Shown here piece by piece: positions 47,166-56,917 of a DNA stretch of 64,000 bases. The stretch comes from Streptococcus sp. DD13. GTDB lineage: Bacteria > Bacillota > Bacilli > Lactobacillales > Streptococcaceae. A program made the position numbers and the translations under genes. Position 1 is the stretch's first letter. Every line of letters starts with the position of its first letter. The stretch spans positions 78,421 through 142,420 of the forward strand of contig NZ_KQ969507.1 in NCBI RefSeq assembly GCF_001578875.1, read 5' to 3'. Under the pieces are notes generated by a model. It was not told the origin of the DNA and did not search any database. It saw only the letters and a list, made by a program, of their open reading frames with translations.

Positions 47166-49541
47166 GTGGATTATTTAAAAAGAAAGCAACTTCAGGGAAT
47201 CTTAAAAAAAGTGAATAGCTGGAGTGCTTCTATGTCAGCCTTGACAGATGAGGCTTTACAAGCCAAGACGGAGGAATTTCGCTTGCGCTTGGCTCAAGGG
47301 GAAACCTTGGATGATCTGCTTCCAGAAGCTTTTGCGGTGGTGAAAGAGGCCGACAAGCGGGTTTTGGGGATGTATCCCTATGATGTTCAGGTGCTCGGGG
47401 CTATCGTTCTTCACCAAGGGGATGTGGCGGAGATGAGTACTGGAGAAGGAAAGACCCTGACCGCGACCATGCCGGTCTATCTGAATGCCTTGGAAGGAAA
47501 GGGGGTCATGGTTGTGACGACCAATACCTACCTAGCCCAACGGGATGCCCAGGAGATGGGACAGGTCTATCGCTTTTTGGGCTTGACCGTCGGGGTTCCA
47601 GTGACGGATGACGAAAAAGGCTATACGGCCGGGCAAAAGAGGGCGATTTACCAGTCGGATATCGTCTATACGGTCAATTCGGCTCTGGGGTTTGACTATT
47701 TGGGTGAGAACCTTTCGGATTCGGTCAAGGATCAGTTTCTACCCGATTTTAACTACATCATCATTGATGAGATTGATGCCATCTTGCTTGATAGCGCTCA
47801 GACACCTTTGATCATCTCTGGCTCCCCGCGGGTGCAGTCCAATCTTTATCACATCGTGGATACCTTTATCTTGACCCTTGAGGCTGGTCGAGACTACAAG
47901 TTTGATGAGGATAAGCGCCAAGTTTGGCTGACACGAGAAGGGGTGCGAACAGCGGAAGCCTTCTTTGGTGTCGGGCATCTCTATGATCCAAAACATAAGG
48001 AATTGGTCCGGCATATTAGTCTTGCCTTGCAAGCTCATAAGCTCTATATCAAGGATAAGGATTATGTCCTAGCGCCAAATGATAAAGGAGAGCAAGAAGT
48101 GACCTTGGTGGACCGCTCGACCGGTCGGCTCTTAGAATTGACCCGTTTGCAAGGGGGGCTGCATCAAGCAATCGAAGCCAAGGAACATGTTCCTTTGACC
48201 CAAGAAACACGGGCCATGGCCTCTATCACCTACCAAAACCTTTTTAAGATGTTTCCAAAAATCGCTGGGATGACAGGGACAGGGAAGGTGGCCGAAGACG
48301 AGCTTTTGGATACCTATCACTTGCGTGTCGTCCAGATCCCGACCAACCGAAAGAAAATCCGAAAGGACCTACCTGACCGGATCTATCGGACCTTGGCGGA
48401 GAAGATCTTTGCTTCTTTGGAGTATGTGAAGGAATGGCATGAAAAGGGGAATCCCATCCTGGTCTTTACCGGGTCTGTGGAGATGTCCATCATCTACTCC
48501 AATCTCCTCCTACGCGAAGGAATCGCTCATAATCTGCTCAATGCCAACAATGCTGCCCGTGAGGCCCAGATCATCTCAGAATCCGGGCAGATGGGGGCGG
48601 TCACTGTCGCCACTTCTATGGCTGGACGAGGGACGGATATTAAGTTGGGTCCTGGTGTTGCAGAGCTAGGGGGACTCATCGTAGTGGGGACCGAGCGCAT
48701 GACCAGCCAACGGGTGGATTTGCAGATCCGTGGGCGTTCTGGTCGTCAGGGGGATCCGGGCCTTAGTCAGTTTTTCGTCTCTTTAGAGGATGACATCATG
48801 AAGGATTGGGGTCCTCGTTGGGTCCAAGATCAGTATGCACGCTATGATGTGGAAGGTGTCTCCAGTCAACCTCGCGAGCTCAAAAAGAGGAAGTACAAAA
48901 AGCTGGTAGAAAGGGCCCAAGGGGCCAGTGAGAGCTCCGGTCGTTCCATGCGGCAGATGACTCTGGAGTACGCGGAGAGTATGAATATTCAGCGGCAGTT
49001 GATCTATCAGGAACGGGATCAATTGATCAAAAAAAATAGACGCTTGGATGAGGAAGTAGAAGAGACCATTGCAGCCGTCATCCAAGGGGTGCTGAGCAAG
49101 CCAGAATACGAAGATCCAGCGGCCTTTTACCGCTATATCCTAGATAACTTTAGCTACCGAGTAGCCAATGACCAGGTCCAGGCACATATGGGTTCTCTTC
49201 AGGACAAGGAAGCCTTGCTCTGGGAACTAGCTGAGCAGGAACTGGCTCAAAAAGAGGCTATTCTCAAGGAGGATACGATTGTAGCTCATTTTCATCGGGT
49301 ATCTTTCCTTAAGGCCATCGATGAAAACTGGGTCGAGCAGGTGGACTATCTCCAGCAATTGAGAGCAGCCATCTCATCCCAATACGCAAGTCAGCAAAAT
49401 CCGATTATCGGCTTTTTCCAAGAGGCACACGAGTCCTTTGATCGGATGAAGGATTTAGCAAAAGAACAAATGGTTCGCAACTTACTGTTGAGTACCGTCG
49501 AAGTAAATAAGGAGGGGGAATTGGTGCTCCATTTCCCATAA
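47166..49541 (+). CDS. secA2: accessory Sec motor ATPase SecA2
   Basis: SecA2, the dedicated ATPase motor for adhesin export. The 791-residue protein has the SecA DEAD motor with Walker [11 protein letters not shown], the Walker [10 protein letters not shown], the preprotein cross-linking region, the [10 protein letters not shown] motif and the helical scaffold and wing domains. It lacks the C-terminal zinc-binding linker of SecA1, as SecA2 proteins do. The start is a GTG at 47166 with GAAGGAAAAC upstream. gtfA begins 5 bases downstream. Confidence 0.95.
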   Translation: MDYLKRKQLQGILKKVNSWSASMSALTDEALQAKTEEFRLRLAQGETLDDLLPEAFAVVKEADKRVLGMYPYDVQVLGAIVLHQGDVAEMSTGEGKTLTATMPVYLNALEGKGVMVVTTNTYLAQRDAQEMGQVYRFLGLTVGVPVTDDEKGYTAGQKRAIYQSDIVYTVNSALGFDYLGENLSDSVKDQFLPDFNYIIIDEIDAILLDSAQTPLIISGSPRVQSNLYHIVDTFILTLEAGRDYKFDEDKRQVWLTREGVRTAEAFFGVGHLYDPKHKELVRHISLALQAHKLYIKDKDYVLAPNDKGEQEVTLVDRSTGRLLELTRLQGGLHQAIEAKEHVPLTQETRAMASITYQNLFKMFPKIAGMTGTGKVAEDELLDTYHLRVVQIPTNRKKIRKDLPDRIYRTLAEKIFASLEYVKEWHEKGNPILVFTGSVEMSIIYSNLLLREGIAHNLLNANNAAREAQIISESGQMGAVTVATSMAGRGTDIKLGPGVAELGGLIVVGTERMTSQRVDLQIRGRSGRQGDPGLSQFFVSLEDDIMKDWGPRWVQDQYARYDVEGVSSQPRELKKRKYKKLVERAQGASESSGRSMRQMTLEYAESMNIQRQLIYQERDQLIKKNRRLDEEVEETIAAVIQGVLSKPEYEDPAAFYRYILDNFSYRVANDQVQAHMGSLQDKEALLWELAEQELAQKEAILKEDTIVAHFHRVSFLKAIDENWVEQVDYLQQLRAAISSQYASQQNPIIGFFQEAHESFDRMKDLAKEQMVRNLLLSTVEVNKEGELVLHFP

Positions 49542-49546
49542 AATAT

Positions 49547-51058
49547 ATGACAGTTTACAATATTAACCTTGGTATTGGTTGGGCCAGTAGCGGGGTCGAG
49601 TACGCTCAGGCTTACCGAGCTGAGTTGCTTCGCAAGGCCAATCAGCCTGCCAAATTCGTCTTTATGGACTTGATCTTGTCGGACAATATTCAGCATTTGA
49701 CGTCCAATATCGGCTTTCACGACGAGGAGATTATCTGGCTGTATAGCTACTTCACGGATATGAAGATTGCAGAGACCAGCTATCGGGTAGACCAGGTCTT
49801 AGCACACTTCGCTGGAACCCCTAGTCGCGAAGAAAAAAATGGCAAGGTCCGTCGCTTTTTTTACGAAGATCAGGATGCTTTTGTGACCTGCTACTTGCGA
49901 GCAGAGGAAAGTCCCTATGTCGAACGCTGTGAATATGTCTCTCGGGGTGTCTTGGTGCGTAAGGATTATTTCTCTTATGGCCGTTATTGTTCGGAGTATT
50001 TCCGTCCAAAAGATGGGCAAGCAAATTTGGTGGAACGCCGTTTTTACAATGAAGATGGGTCTGTCGCCTATCAGATGTTTGTCGCAGATGGACGCGAGAT
50101 TTACCGCTTTAAGGACCATTATCTGGAAGGACGCAAGGAGCTGATCCGCTATTTTATGCAGGAACTTTCTTTGACGGAGCACGATTTGGTGATTTTGGAC
50201 CGGGCGACGGACATTGCCCAGCCGATATTTCAAGAAGTGCGTCCAGCACGTCTGGGAGTGGTCGTCCATGCAGAGCACTATAGCCTCAACTCCGTGACTG
50301 AGGAGTATATCCTTTGGAACAATTATTATGATTACCAGTTTTCGAATGCGGATAAAGTTGACTTTTTCATCGTTGCGACCGAGCGACAAAAGGAAGTCTT
50401 AAGGGAGCAGTTCGACCGTTTCACCCAGCACCACCCAGCTATCTATACGATCCCTGTGGGAAGTCTAGAGTCGCTTGTGCACCCACAGTCCGGAGGTCGT
50501 CGTCCTCGCGCGATGCTGACGGCGTCTCGCTTGGCATCGGAAAAGCACATCGATTGGCTGGTTCATGCAGTAGCTAAAGCCCACGAATCCTTGCCAGATT
50601 TGACCTTTGATATCTACGGAAAAGGGGGAGAAGAGGCGAAGTTGGTTCAACTCATCGAGGACTTAGGGGCCAAGGACTACATAAAACTCAAGGGACATGC
50701 GAACCTGTCCACCATCTATCCTCAGTATGAGCTTTATCTATCGGCTTCGACCAGTGAAGGATTTGGCTTGACCTTGATGGAGGCGATTGGTTCGGGTCTT
50801 CCGATTATCGGTTTTGATGTGCCTTATGGCAACCAAACCTTTATCCGGGAGGGACAAAACGGCTATCTCTTGCCAAATTCATCCGATCGGGTCGTGGATC
50901 AGATCGCGACAGCCTTTGCGGAAAAGATCCTGACCTATTATAGGGAGGAACAAGAGGCTGATTTTGAAGCTGCATCTTATGCTCGGGCGGAAGAATTCTT
51001 GACAGATCGGGTGGTCAAAGCCTGGGAACAGTTGATTGAGGAGGTAACGACATGTTAA
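49547..51058 (+). CDS. gtfA: adhesin glycosyltransferase GtfA (Gtf1)
   Basis: Catalytic subunit of the GtfA-GtfB O-GlcNAc transferase that adds the first GlcNAc to serine/threonine of the SRR domains. The 503-residue GT4-family protein starts MTVYNINLGIGWASSGVEYAQAYR in parts, with the DUF1975-type insertion used to dock GtfB and the C-terminal donor-binding domain with SASTSEGFGLTLMEAIGSGLPII. The overlap with gtfB is 7 bases. Assignment rests on this motif set and operon position. Confidence 0.95.
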   Translation: MTVYNINLGIGWASSGVEYAQAYRAELLRKANQPAKFVFMDLILSDNIQHLTSNIGFHDEEIIWLYSYFTDMKIAETSYRVDQVLAHFAGTPSREEKNGKVRRFFYEDQDAFVTCYLRAEESPYVERCEYVSRGVLVRKDYFSYGRYCSEYFRPKDGQANLVERRFYNEDGSVAYQMFVADGREIYRFKDHYLEGRKELIRYFMQELSLTEHDLVILDRATDIAQPIFQEVRPARLGVVVHAEHYSLNSVTEEYILWNNYYDYQFSNADKVDFFIVATERQKEVLREQFDRFTQHHPAIYTIPVGSLESLVHPQSGGRRPRAMLTASRLASEKHIDWLVHAVAKAHESLPDLTFDIYGKGGEEAKLVQLIEDLGAKDYIKLKGHANLSTIYPQYELYLSASTSEGFGLTLMEAIGSGLPIIGFDVPYGNQTFIREGQNGYLLPNSSDRVVDQIATAFAEKILTYYREEQEADFEAASYARAEEFLTDRVVKAWEQLIEEVTTC

Positions 51059-52419
51059 CTATTTTTGATGTCTATTCGACAGCTAGCCAGGACCTCTTTC
51101 AGAGTTTGCAAGGGGCCGGCTTTACTCACCCAACTGTAGTGCTAGAACCCCACGGCTTTTTGCCGGACCTAGTAGAGTCGCCTTTTCTCTATTTTTTAGG
51201 GGAATCCGGTGGTCAAAAAAGAGGCCGGTATTTCAACGAAGTACCAGTCCCAGATTTTTGGGAAATCATAGGGGATAACCAAGGGGCACGGATCAAAGAT
51301 TACAATCGAGAAGTGGCCCGGATTTGTTACTATAGACCGAGTCACCAGCGGATCGTCGAGCGGGTCGAGTGGCTGGACCAAAAGGGTCAAGTGGTCACCA
51401 TTGATCGCTATGATCAGTACGGTCGCTGCTATGCTCAGACGACCTGTGATGGGGCTGGAGCTGCCCTTCTAACGACCTACTATGATGGGGACCAGATCGA
51501 GCGTGTAACGGAAAATCATGTGACAGGAGATATCCTGTTGTCACTAGCTGGTCAACCTTTGCAATTCTTTAAGAATCGTCTGGAATTTTATCTTTATTAC
51601 TTAGGGGTACGGGAGTTTGATCTGGATCGGATCTTCTTCAATACTTTGGCGACTTCCTTTAGTCTCAGTATCCAGCTGAGCAATCAGGGACGAGCTGGAG
51701 AGGATGTTCTCTTCTGGCAGGAGCCTCTGGGCGATAGCTTGCCGGGGAATATGCAGCTCATTTTGACCAATGACCAGATCCGCTCGCAGAAGATTATCAT
51801 CCCTCATCAAGCGACCTATGAGCGGGCGCTGCAACTCGCACCAGCTGAAAAAGCAAGCAAGTTCTCGCCTCTTGGCTATCTCTATGACATCCAGCCGAGG
51901 GAGGATATTCGCAAGGACGCCTTTGTCCTGACCAATTCCGATCAGATTGAAAGCCTGGAAACCTTGGCTCAAGCCTTGCCAAATGTTCGGATCAGAGTGG
52001 CCGCTTTGACTGAAATGTCACCCAAGCTGATGAGTATGATGCGTTATCCCAATATCGTCCTCTATCAAAACATCAGTCAGCAGAAGATCAAAGATTTGCT
52101 TGCGCAATCGAGTATCTATCTGGATATCAATCATTATGCAGAGGTACAAGGGATTGTCCGTAAGGCCTTTGAGCAGGGACAAGTCATCCTTGGCTACGAA
52201 CACACCGTGCACGACCGTCGTTTCCTGGCTCCAGAAAACTGTCTGGCGAAAGGGAATGAATCGGGTCTAGTGGAGCGGATCCAGGCTATTTACCAGTCCG
52301 AGGCAGCTTTCCGTGAGGCCTTGGCGAGTCAAGTGCGCCAATCCGATGCCCTAACTGCCGAAGCATTTGCAGAAGGCCTGAAAACAGTATTGGGAGAAGA
52401 TCATGACAGAACAGAATGA
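51052..52419 (+). CDS. gtfB: glycosylation stabilising protein GtfB (Gtf2)
   Basis: GtfB, the partner that stabilises GtfA and binds the adhesin substrate. It is related to GtfA but lacks the intact nucleotide-sugar motif. The 455-residue protein begins MLTIFDVYSTASQDLFQSLQG and contains degenerate GT-B features such as IYLDINHYAEVQGIVRKAFEQG. It overlaps gtfA by 7 bases and asp4 by 17, as in other SRR loci. Confidence 0.93.
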   Translation: MLTIFDVYSTASQDLFQSLQGAGFTHPTVVLEPHGFLPDLVESPFLYFLGESGGQKRGRYFNEVPVPDFWEIIGDNQGARIKDYNREVARICYYRPSHQRIVERVEWLDQKGQVVTIDRYDQYGRCYAQTTCDGAGAALLTTYYDGDQIERVTENHVTGDILLSLAGQPLQFFKNRLEFYLYYLGVREFDLDRIFFNTLATSFSLSIQLSNQGRAGEDVLFWQEPLGDSLPGNMQLILTNDQIRSQKIIIPHQATYERALQLAPAEKASKFSPLGYLYDIQPREDIRKDAFVLTNSDQIESLETLAQALPNVRIRVAALTEMSPKLMSMMRYPNIVLYQNISQQKIKDLLAQSSIYLDINHYAEVQGIVRKAFEQGQVILGYEHTVHDRRFLAPENCLAKGNESGLVERIQAIYQSEAAFREALASQVRQSDALTAEAFAEGLKTVLGEDHDRTE

Positions 52420-52588
52420 AGACTTGTTTTACAAGGAAGTAGAAGGGCGGATGGCAGATTTGCAGCAAAAGGCGCCTGAAAAGGAGAAAAAGACAGGTGC
52501 TGAGCGCTTAAATACGCTGTTTAGCCTTGCATTGGGCCTTGTGATCCTCTTAGGCTTGCTCTTTACCTTGCTGAGAATGGTGGGCTGA
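52403..52588 (+). CDS. asp4: accessory Sec protein Asp4 (SecE-like)
   Basis: A 61-residue protein with one membrane helix near the C-terminus (about 40-58) after a charged N-terminus, as in Asp4. Asp4 is proposed to play the SecE role in the accessory channel. It overlaps the end of gtfB and is followed by asp5 after 1 base. Identification is by topology and position, since the family is poorly conserved. Confidence 0.85.
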   Translation: MTEQNEDLFYKEVEGRMADLQQKAPEKEKKTGAERLNTLFSLALGLVILLGLLFTLLRMVG

Positions 52589-52589
52589 T

Positions 52590-52817
52590 ATGCGGCTAGA
52601 GTATCTATTTTTTGTCCTAGAGGCGGTGCTATCGGTGGTCTTTATCTTCTTGATGACCATCCAACCTCGCCAGCAACAGACCTTTTCAGAAGATGTGACC
52701 AGTCAAATCGGTCGGCCCAGTTATTGGCGATCCAAAAGGGGCTTGAAGATTACGACAGTGTTGGTCGCGGCCAGTTTTTTGCTGGTGCTTCTCTGTCATA
52801 TGCTTCTCTTCCCTTAA
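52590..52817 (+). CDS. asp5: accessory Sec protein Asp5 (SecG-like)
   Basis: A 75-residue protein with two membrane helices (about 4-22 and 53-73), the SecG-like topology of Asp5. The loop contains RPSYWRSKRG. It is the last gene of the tightly packed operon; the glycosyltransferase gene gtf3 follows after 148 bases. Identified by operon position and topology. Confidence 0.85.
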   Translation: MRLEYLFFVLEAVLSVVFIFLMTIQPRQQQTFSEDVTSQIGRPSYWRSKRGLKITTVLVAASFLLVLLCHMLLFP

Positions 52818-52901
52818 GTCCTAGAATGGGCCTGAGGAGGGTCTGAAAGATACGAGTGAACAAACCAATAAGAACGTACTTGGGGTTAGAGATGGAGTGA
52901 A

Positions 52902-53006
52902 ATGATGGATAGACTTTTGGAGAACTTTCGATCTATTCCACTCCCAGAATCAAAAAAGGGAAACTATGAAACTACATTTTACAAATTTATACGGTCAATC
53001 TCCTAA
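52902..53006 (+). CDS. 34-codon open frame overlapping the gtf3 start
   Basis: ATG at 52902 with GATGGAG upstream opens a 34-codon frame that ends inside gtf3 (stop 53004-53006), in another frame. It might be a translated leader coupling gtf3 translation, or chance. No known family. Confidence 0.2.
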   Translation: MMDRLLENFRSIPLPESKKGNYETTFYKFIRSIS

Positions 53007-53967
53007 GAGTGTCGCACTCATGGCACAAAATGATGTCATGAAGATTGTCCGTGGGATGGGGGCAAATGAACTAGCCCTCTACTTTTACCACAATGAAAAC
53101 GAGCCTTGGCCAGAGAAGAATGCGCGCTTTGATGGGATTATTGCAGGGTTTGGCTACGGAGATGTGGTTTTTTTCCAATCTCCGTCCTGGAATGGTCATG
53201 AGTGGGACACACATGTGGTCAATAAGGTCAAGAGTCTCCAAGCGCGTGTGGTCATGTTTATCCATGATGTGCCTCCGCTTATGTTTGAGAGCAACTACTA
53301 CCTCATGCCGGCCTATATCGAGCTTTACAATAAAAGTGACGTCGTAGTCGTTCCATCAGAACGGATGCGGGATAAGCTGATCGCAGAAGGCCTCACCGTA
53401 CAAAAGATCATCATCCAAAAGATGTGGGACTTCACCCATGACCTGCAACTGCATCAACCAACTTTTCAGCGCAAACTCATCTTCTCCGGAGATCCTTCTC
53501 GCTTCCCGCACATCCTTGACTGGAAACAAGAGGTCCCTCTTCATGTCTATACAGAAGAAAAAGAAGGGATTGACTATTCTAAGGTCCACTTAGAAGGTTG
53601 GCGCAATAAGCAAGAACTCCTTCTGGACTTGTCCAAGGGCGGTTTTGGCTTGGTCTGGGGAAATTCTGAGAACCCGCAGGATGAACGAGAATATTACAAG
53701 ATGAACATCTCCTACAAGCTGTCGGCCTATCTGGCAGCTGGGATTCCAGTGGTGGTACCAGATTACTTGTCCAATGCAGACTATATCCGTGAGAGGGGGA
53801 TTGGCTTTGTGGTTTCTAGTCTGGAGGAGGCTAGTCAGGTCGTTGCCGTTTGTACGCCAGAGCAATACCAGCAAATGGCAGAACGAGCTCGCTATGTTTC
53901 CTACCTCATTAGCAATGGCTACTTCACCAAAAAACTCACCGTTGACGCGATTATGGCTTTAAGTTAA
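52966..53967 (+). CDS. gtf3: adhesin glucosyltransferase Gtf3 (Nss family)
   Basis: Gtf3/Nss is the second glycosyltransferase in SRR glycosylation, transferring glucose to GlcNAc on the adhesin in S. parasanguinis. The 333-residue protein begins MKLHFTNLYGQSPKS with a GT-B-like fold and ends with the donor-side motif KLSAYLAAGIPVVVPDYLSNADYI. Start at ATG 52966 follows AAAGGGAAAC. In S. parasanguinis and S. gordonii this gene lies upstream of secY2, so position after asp5 here is different. A terminator follows. Confidence 0.88.
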   Translation: MKLHFTNLYGQSPKSVALMAQNDVMKIVRGMGANELALYFYHNENEPWPEKNARFDGIIAGFGYGDVVFFQSPSWNGHEWDTHVVNKVKSLQARVVMFIHDVPPLMFESNYYLMPAYIELYNKSDVVVVPSERMRDKLIAEGLTVQKIIIQKMWDFTHDLQLHQPTFQRKLIFSGDPSRFPHILDWKQEVPLHVYTEEKEGIDYSKVHLEGWRNKQELLLDLSKGGFGLVWGNSENPQDEREYYKMNISYKLSAYLAAGIPVVVPDYLSNADYIRERGIGFVVSSLEEASQVVAVCTPEQYQQMAERARYVSYLISNGYFTKKLTVDAIMALS

Positions 53968-53975
53968 GCTATGTG

Positions 53976-54008
53976 GCCGCACCCTTTTTACCAGTAGGGG
54001 CGGCTTTT
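53976..54008 (+). terminator. terminator after gtf3
   Basis: GCCGCACCC (53976-53984) pairs with GGGGCGGC (53997-54004), followed by TTTT. It marks the end of the SRR locus. Confidence 0.8.
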
Positions 54009-54039
54009 GTTGAATTGTTTAAATTTTAATAAAATTTTG

Positions 54040-54048
54040 TGGTATAAT
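54040..54048 (+). promoter_or_regulatory. extended -10 promoter of the hydrolase operon
   Basis: TGGTATAAT (54040-54048) is a perfect extended -10 element, 35 bases ahead of the first gene. Confidence 0.65.
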
Positions 54049-54082
54049 AAGATAAAATTTAAATGTAGAGAGTTTTCTGAAA

Positions 54083-54907
54083 ATGAATCGATCCTATTTT
54101 TACTTAGAAATGAAAACGCATGAGCTCGAAGTTCCTTATACTAGCCAGAAGCGTCGTGTCCGCGTTTTACTGCCCAAAAATTATGAAGAAGAGAGCGAGC
54201 GGTCTTATCCTGTCGTCTACTTTCACGATGGTCAAAATGTTCTGTACAGTAAGGAAGCTTTTTCAGGACATTCGTGGAAAGTGATCCCTGTGATCAAGCG
54301 CAATCCTGACATTGCGCGGGTGATTGTGGTCGCGATCGACAATGATGGTCCTGCACGGATGAATGAATATTCGGCTTGGCGCTACCAAGAGTCCAATATC
54401 CCTGGCATGCAGTTTGGGGGAAAGGGGATCGAGTACGCAGAGTTTGTGATGGGAGTCGTCAAACCCTTTATCGATCAAACCTATCGGACCAAGTCTGATC
54501 GAAAACATACGGCGATGATTGGCTCCTCCTTAGGGGGGAATATTACTCAGTTTATGGGGATTGAGTATCAGGACCAAATCGGCTGTCTCGGCGTCTTTTC
54601 GTCTGCCAACTGGCTTCACCAAGCCGCTTTTGACCGCTACTTAGAGCGTAAAGAGTTGTTAGCAGATCAGCGGGTCTATATCTATGTAGGGACAGAAGAA
54701 GCGGATGAGACGGACAAAACCCTGATGGCTGGAAATATCAAGCAGGCCTATATCGACTCGTCTTTGTCCTATTATAGAAAGCTCTTATCAAAGGGGCTTG
54801 CGCTAGAGAATATAGCCATTGATATTTGTTCCGGGGCGATTCACAATGAGGAGGCCTGGGCTCAGTATTTGCCAACATGTTTGCGCTTTTTAGGAGAAAA
54901 TTGGTAG
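54083..54907 (+). CDS. alpha/beta-hydrolase, esterase D/Fes-like
   Basis: A 274-residue hydrolase of the putative-esterase family (esterase D, enterochelin esterase-like). The core segments are VVYFHDGQNVLYS (oxyanion side), the nucleophile elbow IGSSLGGNITQ (serine near 150) and a later histidine in SGAIHNEEAW near the C-terminus. No signal peptide, so cytoplasmic. Substrate unknown. It begins a three-gene set with a second hydrolase (14 bases later) and an ATP-grasp enzyme, downstream of the SRR locus but with its own promoter, so it is probably not part of glycosylation. Confidence 0.85.
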   Translation: MNRSYFYLEMKTHELEVPYTSQKRRVRVLLPKNYEEESERSYPVVYFHDGQNVLYSKEAFSGHSWKVIPVIKRNPDIARVIVVAIDNDGPARMNEYSAWRYQESNIPGMQFGGKGIEYAEFVMGVVKPFIDQTYRTKSDRKHTAMIGSSLGGNITQFMGIEYQDQIGCLGVFSSANWLHQAAFDRYLERKELLADQRVYIYVGTEEADETDKTLMAGNIKQAYIDSSLSYYRKLLSKGLALENIAIDICSGAIHNEEAWAQYLPTCLRFLGENW

Positions 54908-54920
54908 GAGGAACCGTCAT

Positions 54921-55661
54921 ATGCATATGGAAAGACTAAGTCATTGGAGTGGACATCTCAACCGTGAGATGCCTCTCAACCGTTATGGACACGCAGGACT
55001 TCCTGTTGTTGTTTTTGCTTCATCTGGAGGAAGTCATGATGAGTATTATGACTTTGGGATGATTGAGGCCTGTCGTTCCTTTATCGAAGAAGGGCGTCTA
55101 CAATTTTTCACGTTGGCAAGTGTCGATCAGGAAAGTTGGCTGGCCGATTGGAAAGCCCCTCATGACCGAGCTCTCATGCATACGAACTATGAGCACTATG
55201 TGATTGAAGAAGCCATTCCCTTTATCAAGCATCATACAGGCTGGTTTGATCCGATGATGACGACCGGATGCTCCATGGGGGCCTATCATGCCCTGAATTT
55301 CTTCCTTCAGCATCCGGATGTCTTTAATAATGTCGTTGCCCTCAGTGGGGTTTATGATGCACGTTATTTTGTTGGAGAGTACGGAGAAGATTCGCTCATT
55401 TATCAAAATTCTCCAGCGGATTACCTGTGGCAGCAAAATGATGGCTGGTTTATTGACCACTATCGTCAAGCGCAAATCGTCGTTTGTACCGGTCTTGGAG
55501 ACTGGGAACAAGATGGGCTTCCGTCCTTTTATACGCTAAAGGAAGCCTTTGACCAAAAGAAAATTCCGGCTTGGTTTTCAGAGTGGGGACAGGATGTCGC
55601 ACATGACTGGGAATGGTGGCGCCGCCAAATGCCTTATTTCCTCAGTCAGATGTATTTCTAA
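54921..55661 (+). CDS. second alpha/beta-hydrolase of the pair
   Basis: A 246-residue hydrolase of the same superfamily, diverged from the preceding one. Nucleophile elbow is TGCSMGAYHAL (serine near 117), and a late histidine in DVAHDWEWW (near 230) likely completes the triad. The segment VVFASSGGSHDEYYDFGM takes the oxyanion-loop place. Start at 54921 has TAGGAGGAACC upstream; an ATG two codons later is an alternative. It is coupled to the gene before and ends 18 bases before the ATP-grasp gene. Substrate unknown. Confidence 0.85.
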   Translation: MHMERLSHWSGHLNREMPLNRYGHAGLPVVVFASSGGSHDEYYDFGMIEACRSFIEEGRLQFFTLASVDQESWLADWKAPHDRALMHTNYEHYVIEEAIPFIKHHTGWFDPMMTTGCSMGAYHALNFFLQHPDVFNNVVALSGVYDARYFVGEYGEDSLIYQNSPADYLWQQNDGWFIDHYRQAQIVVCTGLGDWEQDGLPSFYTLKEAFDQKKIPAWFSEWGQDVAHDWEWWRRQMPYFLSQMYF

Positions 55662-55679
55662 TACTAGAAAGGACTTGCC

Positions 55680-56843
55680 ATGAACTATATCGTTATTTCT
55701 CCTTATTATCCTCAAAATTTCCAACAGTTTACCGTTGAGTTGGCTAAAAAAGGCATTACAGTCCTTGGAATTGGCCAGGAACCCTATGATCAGTTGGATC
55801 AGCCGCTGAAGGAAGCCTTGACAGAATACTTCCGTGTTGAGGATCTAGAAAATGTGGAAGAAGTCAAGCGGGCCGTCGCCTTCTTGTTCCACAAACATGG
55901 TCCGATTGACCGGATCGAGTCTTTAAACGAATACTGGATGGAGTTGGATGCGAGCCTCCGGGAGCAATTCCATGTCTTTGGCCTCAAGCCTTCCGAACTA
56001 AAGAAGACCAAGTTTAAGTCAGAAATGAAAAAACTTTTCAAGAAGGCAGGGGTTCCAGTCGCACCTGGACAAGTTGTAAAAACCCTTGCAGGGCTGGATC
56101 AGGCTGTGAAGAAAATTGGGCTTCCTTTGATTGCCAAACCAGACAATGGTGTCGGAGCTGCTGCGACGTTTAAGTTGGAGACAGAAGCGGATGTCGCTCA
56201 TTTCAAGGAAAATTGGGACCGGTCGGTCGTCTATTTTATCGAAAAATTTGTGGACTCAAGTGTCATTTGTACCTTTGATGGCCTTTTAGATCATGAGGGG
56301 AACATCGTCTTTTCGACGACCTTTGACTATGCCTATACACCCCTAGACTTGCTACTCTATGGTTATGAAAACTCTTATTACATCCTAAAAGAGATCGATC
56401 CTAAGTTACAAGCATATGGGGAAGCAATCATCAAGGCCTTCGGCATGAAGGAGCGTTTCTTCCATATCGAATTTTTCCGGACAGAGGATGATTATATAGC
56501 GATTGAGTACAACAATCGTCCTGCGGGTGGATTTACAGTCGACTTGTACAATTTTGCGCATTCGATTGATCTTTATAAGGGCTATGCAGATGTCGTCCAT
56601 GGAGATCCATTTGAAAAGCAGAGTCGAGAGACTGAGTTTGGCTTGGTCACGGCCCGGCGAAAATCCGAACACTATGCCTTGAGTGAAGAAGAACTAAGGG
56701 AAAAATATGGCTACAAGCTAAAGGCTGTCAAGGAAGTGCCAGAGGCCTTTGCGAGTCTACAAGGGGATACGCATTATATCCTAACCAGCCCGGAACGCAG
56801 TGAGATTGATCAAATGATCTTAGATTTTCGTAAAAAAGCCTAA
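55680..56843 (+). CDS. ATP-grasp enzyme, unknown ligase
   Basis: A 387-residue ATP-grasp protein resembling the carbamoyl-phosphate synthase/biotin carboxylase superfamily: N-terminal dinucleotide-like domain (about 1-110), ATP-grasp region with KAGVPVAPGQ, LIAKPDNGVGAAATF and FHIEFFRTEDDYIAIEYNNRPAGG. It lacks the extra domains of carboxylases, so it probably couples a carboxylate to an amine or thiol. With two hydrolases in the operon it may belong to a biosynthetic or modifying pathway not recognised here. Start at ATG 55680 follows AGAAAGGACTTG. Confidence 0.8.
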   Translation: MNYIVISPYYPQNFQQFTVELAKKGITVLGIGQEPYDQLDQPLKEALTEYFRVEDLENVEEVKRAVAFLFHKHGPIDRIESLNEYWMELDASLREQFHVFGLKPSELKKTKFKSEMKKLFKKAGVPVAPGQVVKTLAGLDQAVKKIGLPLIAKPDNGVGAAATFKLETEADVAHFKENWDRSVVYFIEKFVDSSVICTFDGLLDHEGNIVFSTTFDYAYTPLDLLLYGYENSYYILKEIDPKLQAYGEAIIKAFGMKERFFHIEFFRTEDDYIAIEYNNRPAGGFTVDLYNFAHSIDLYKGYADVVHGDPFEKQSRETEFGLVTARRKSEHYALSEEELREKYGYKLKAVKEVPEAFASLQGDTHYILTSPERSEIDQMILDFRKKA

Positions 56844-56917
56844 GTTGGCTAAATAATTGCAATCTCAAGTCCTTTTCCTTATAATAAAAGAAGCAAGAAA
56901 TGAAAGAGGTATCGTTT

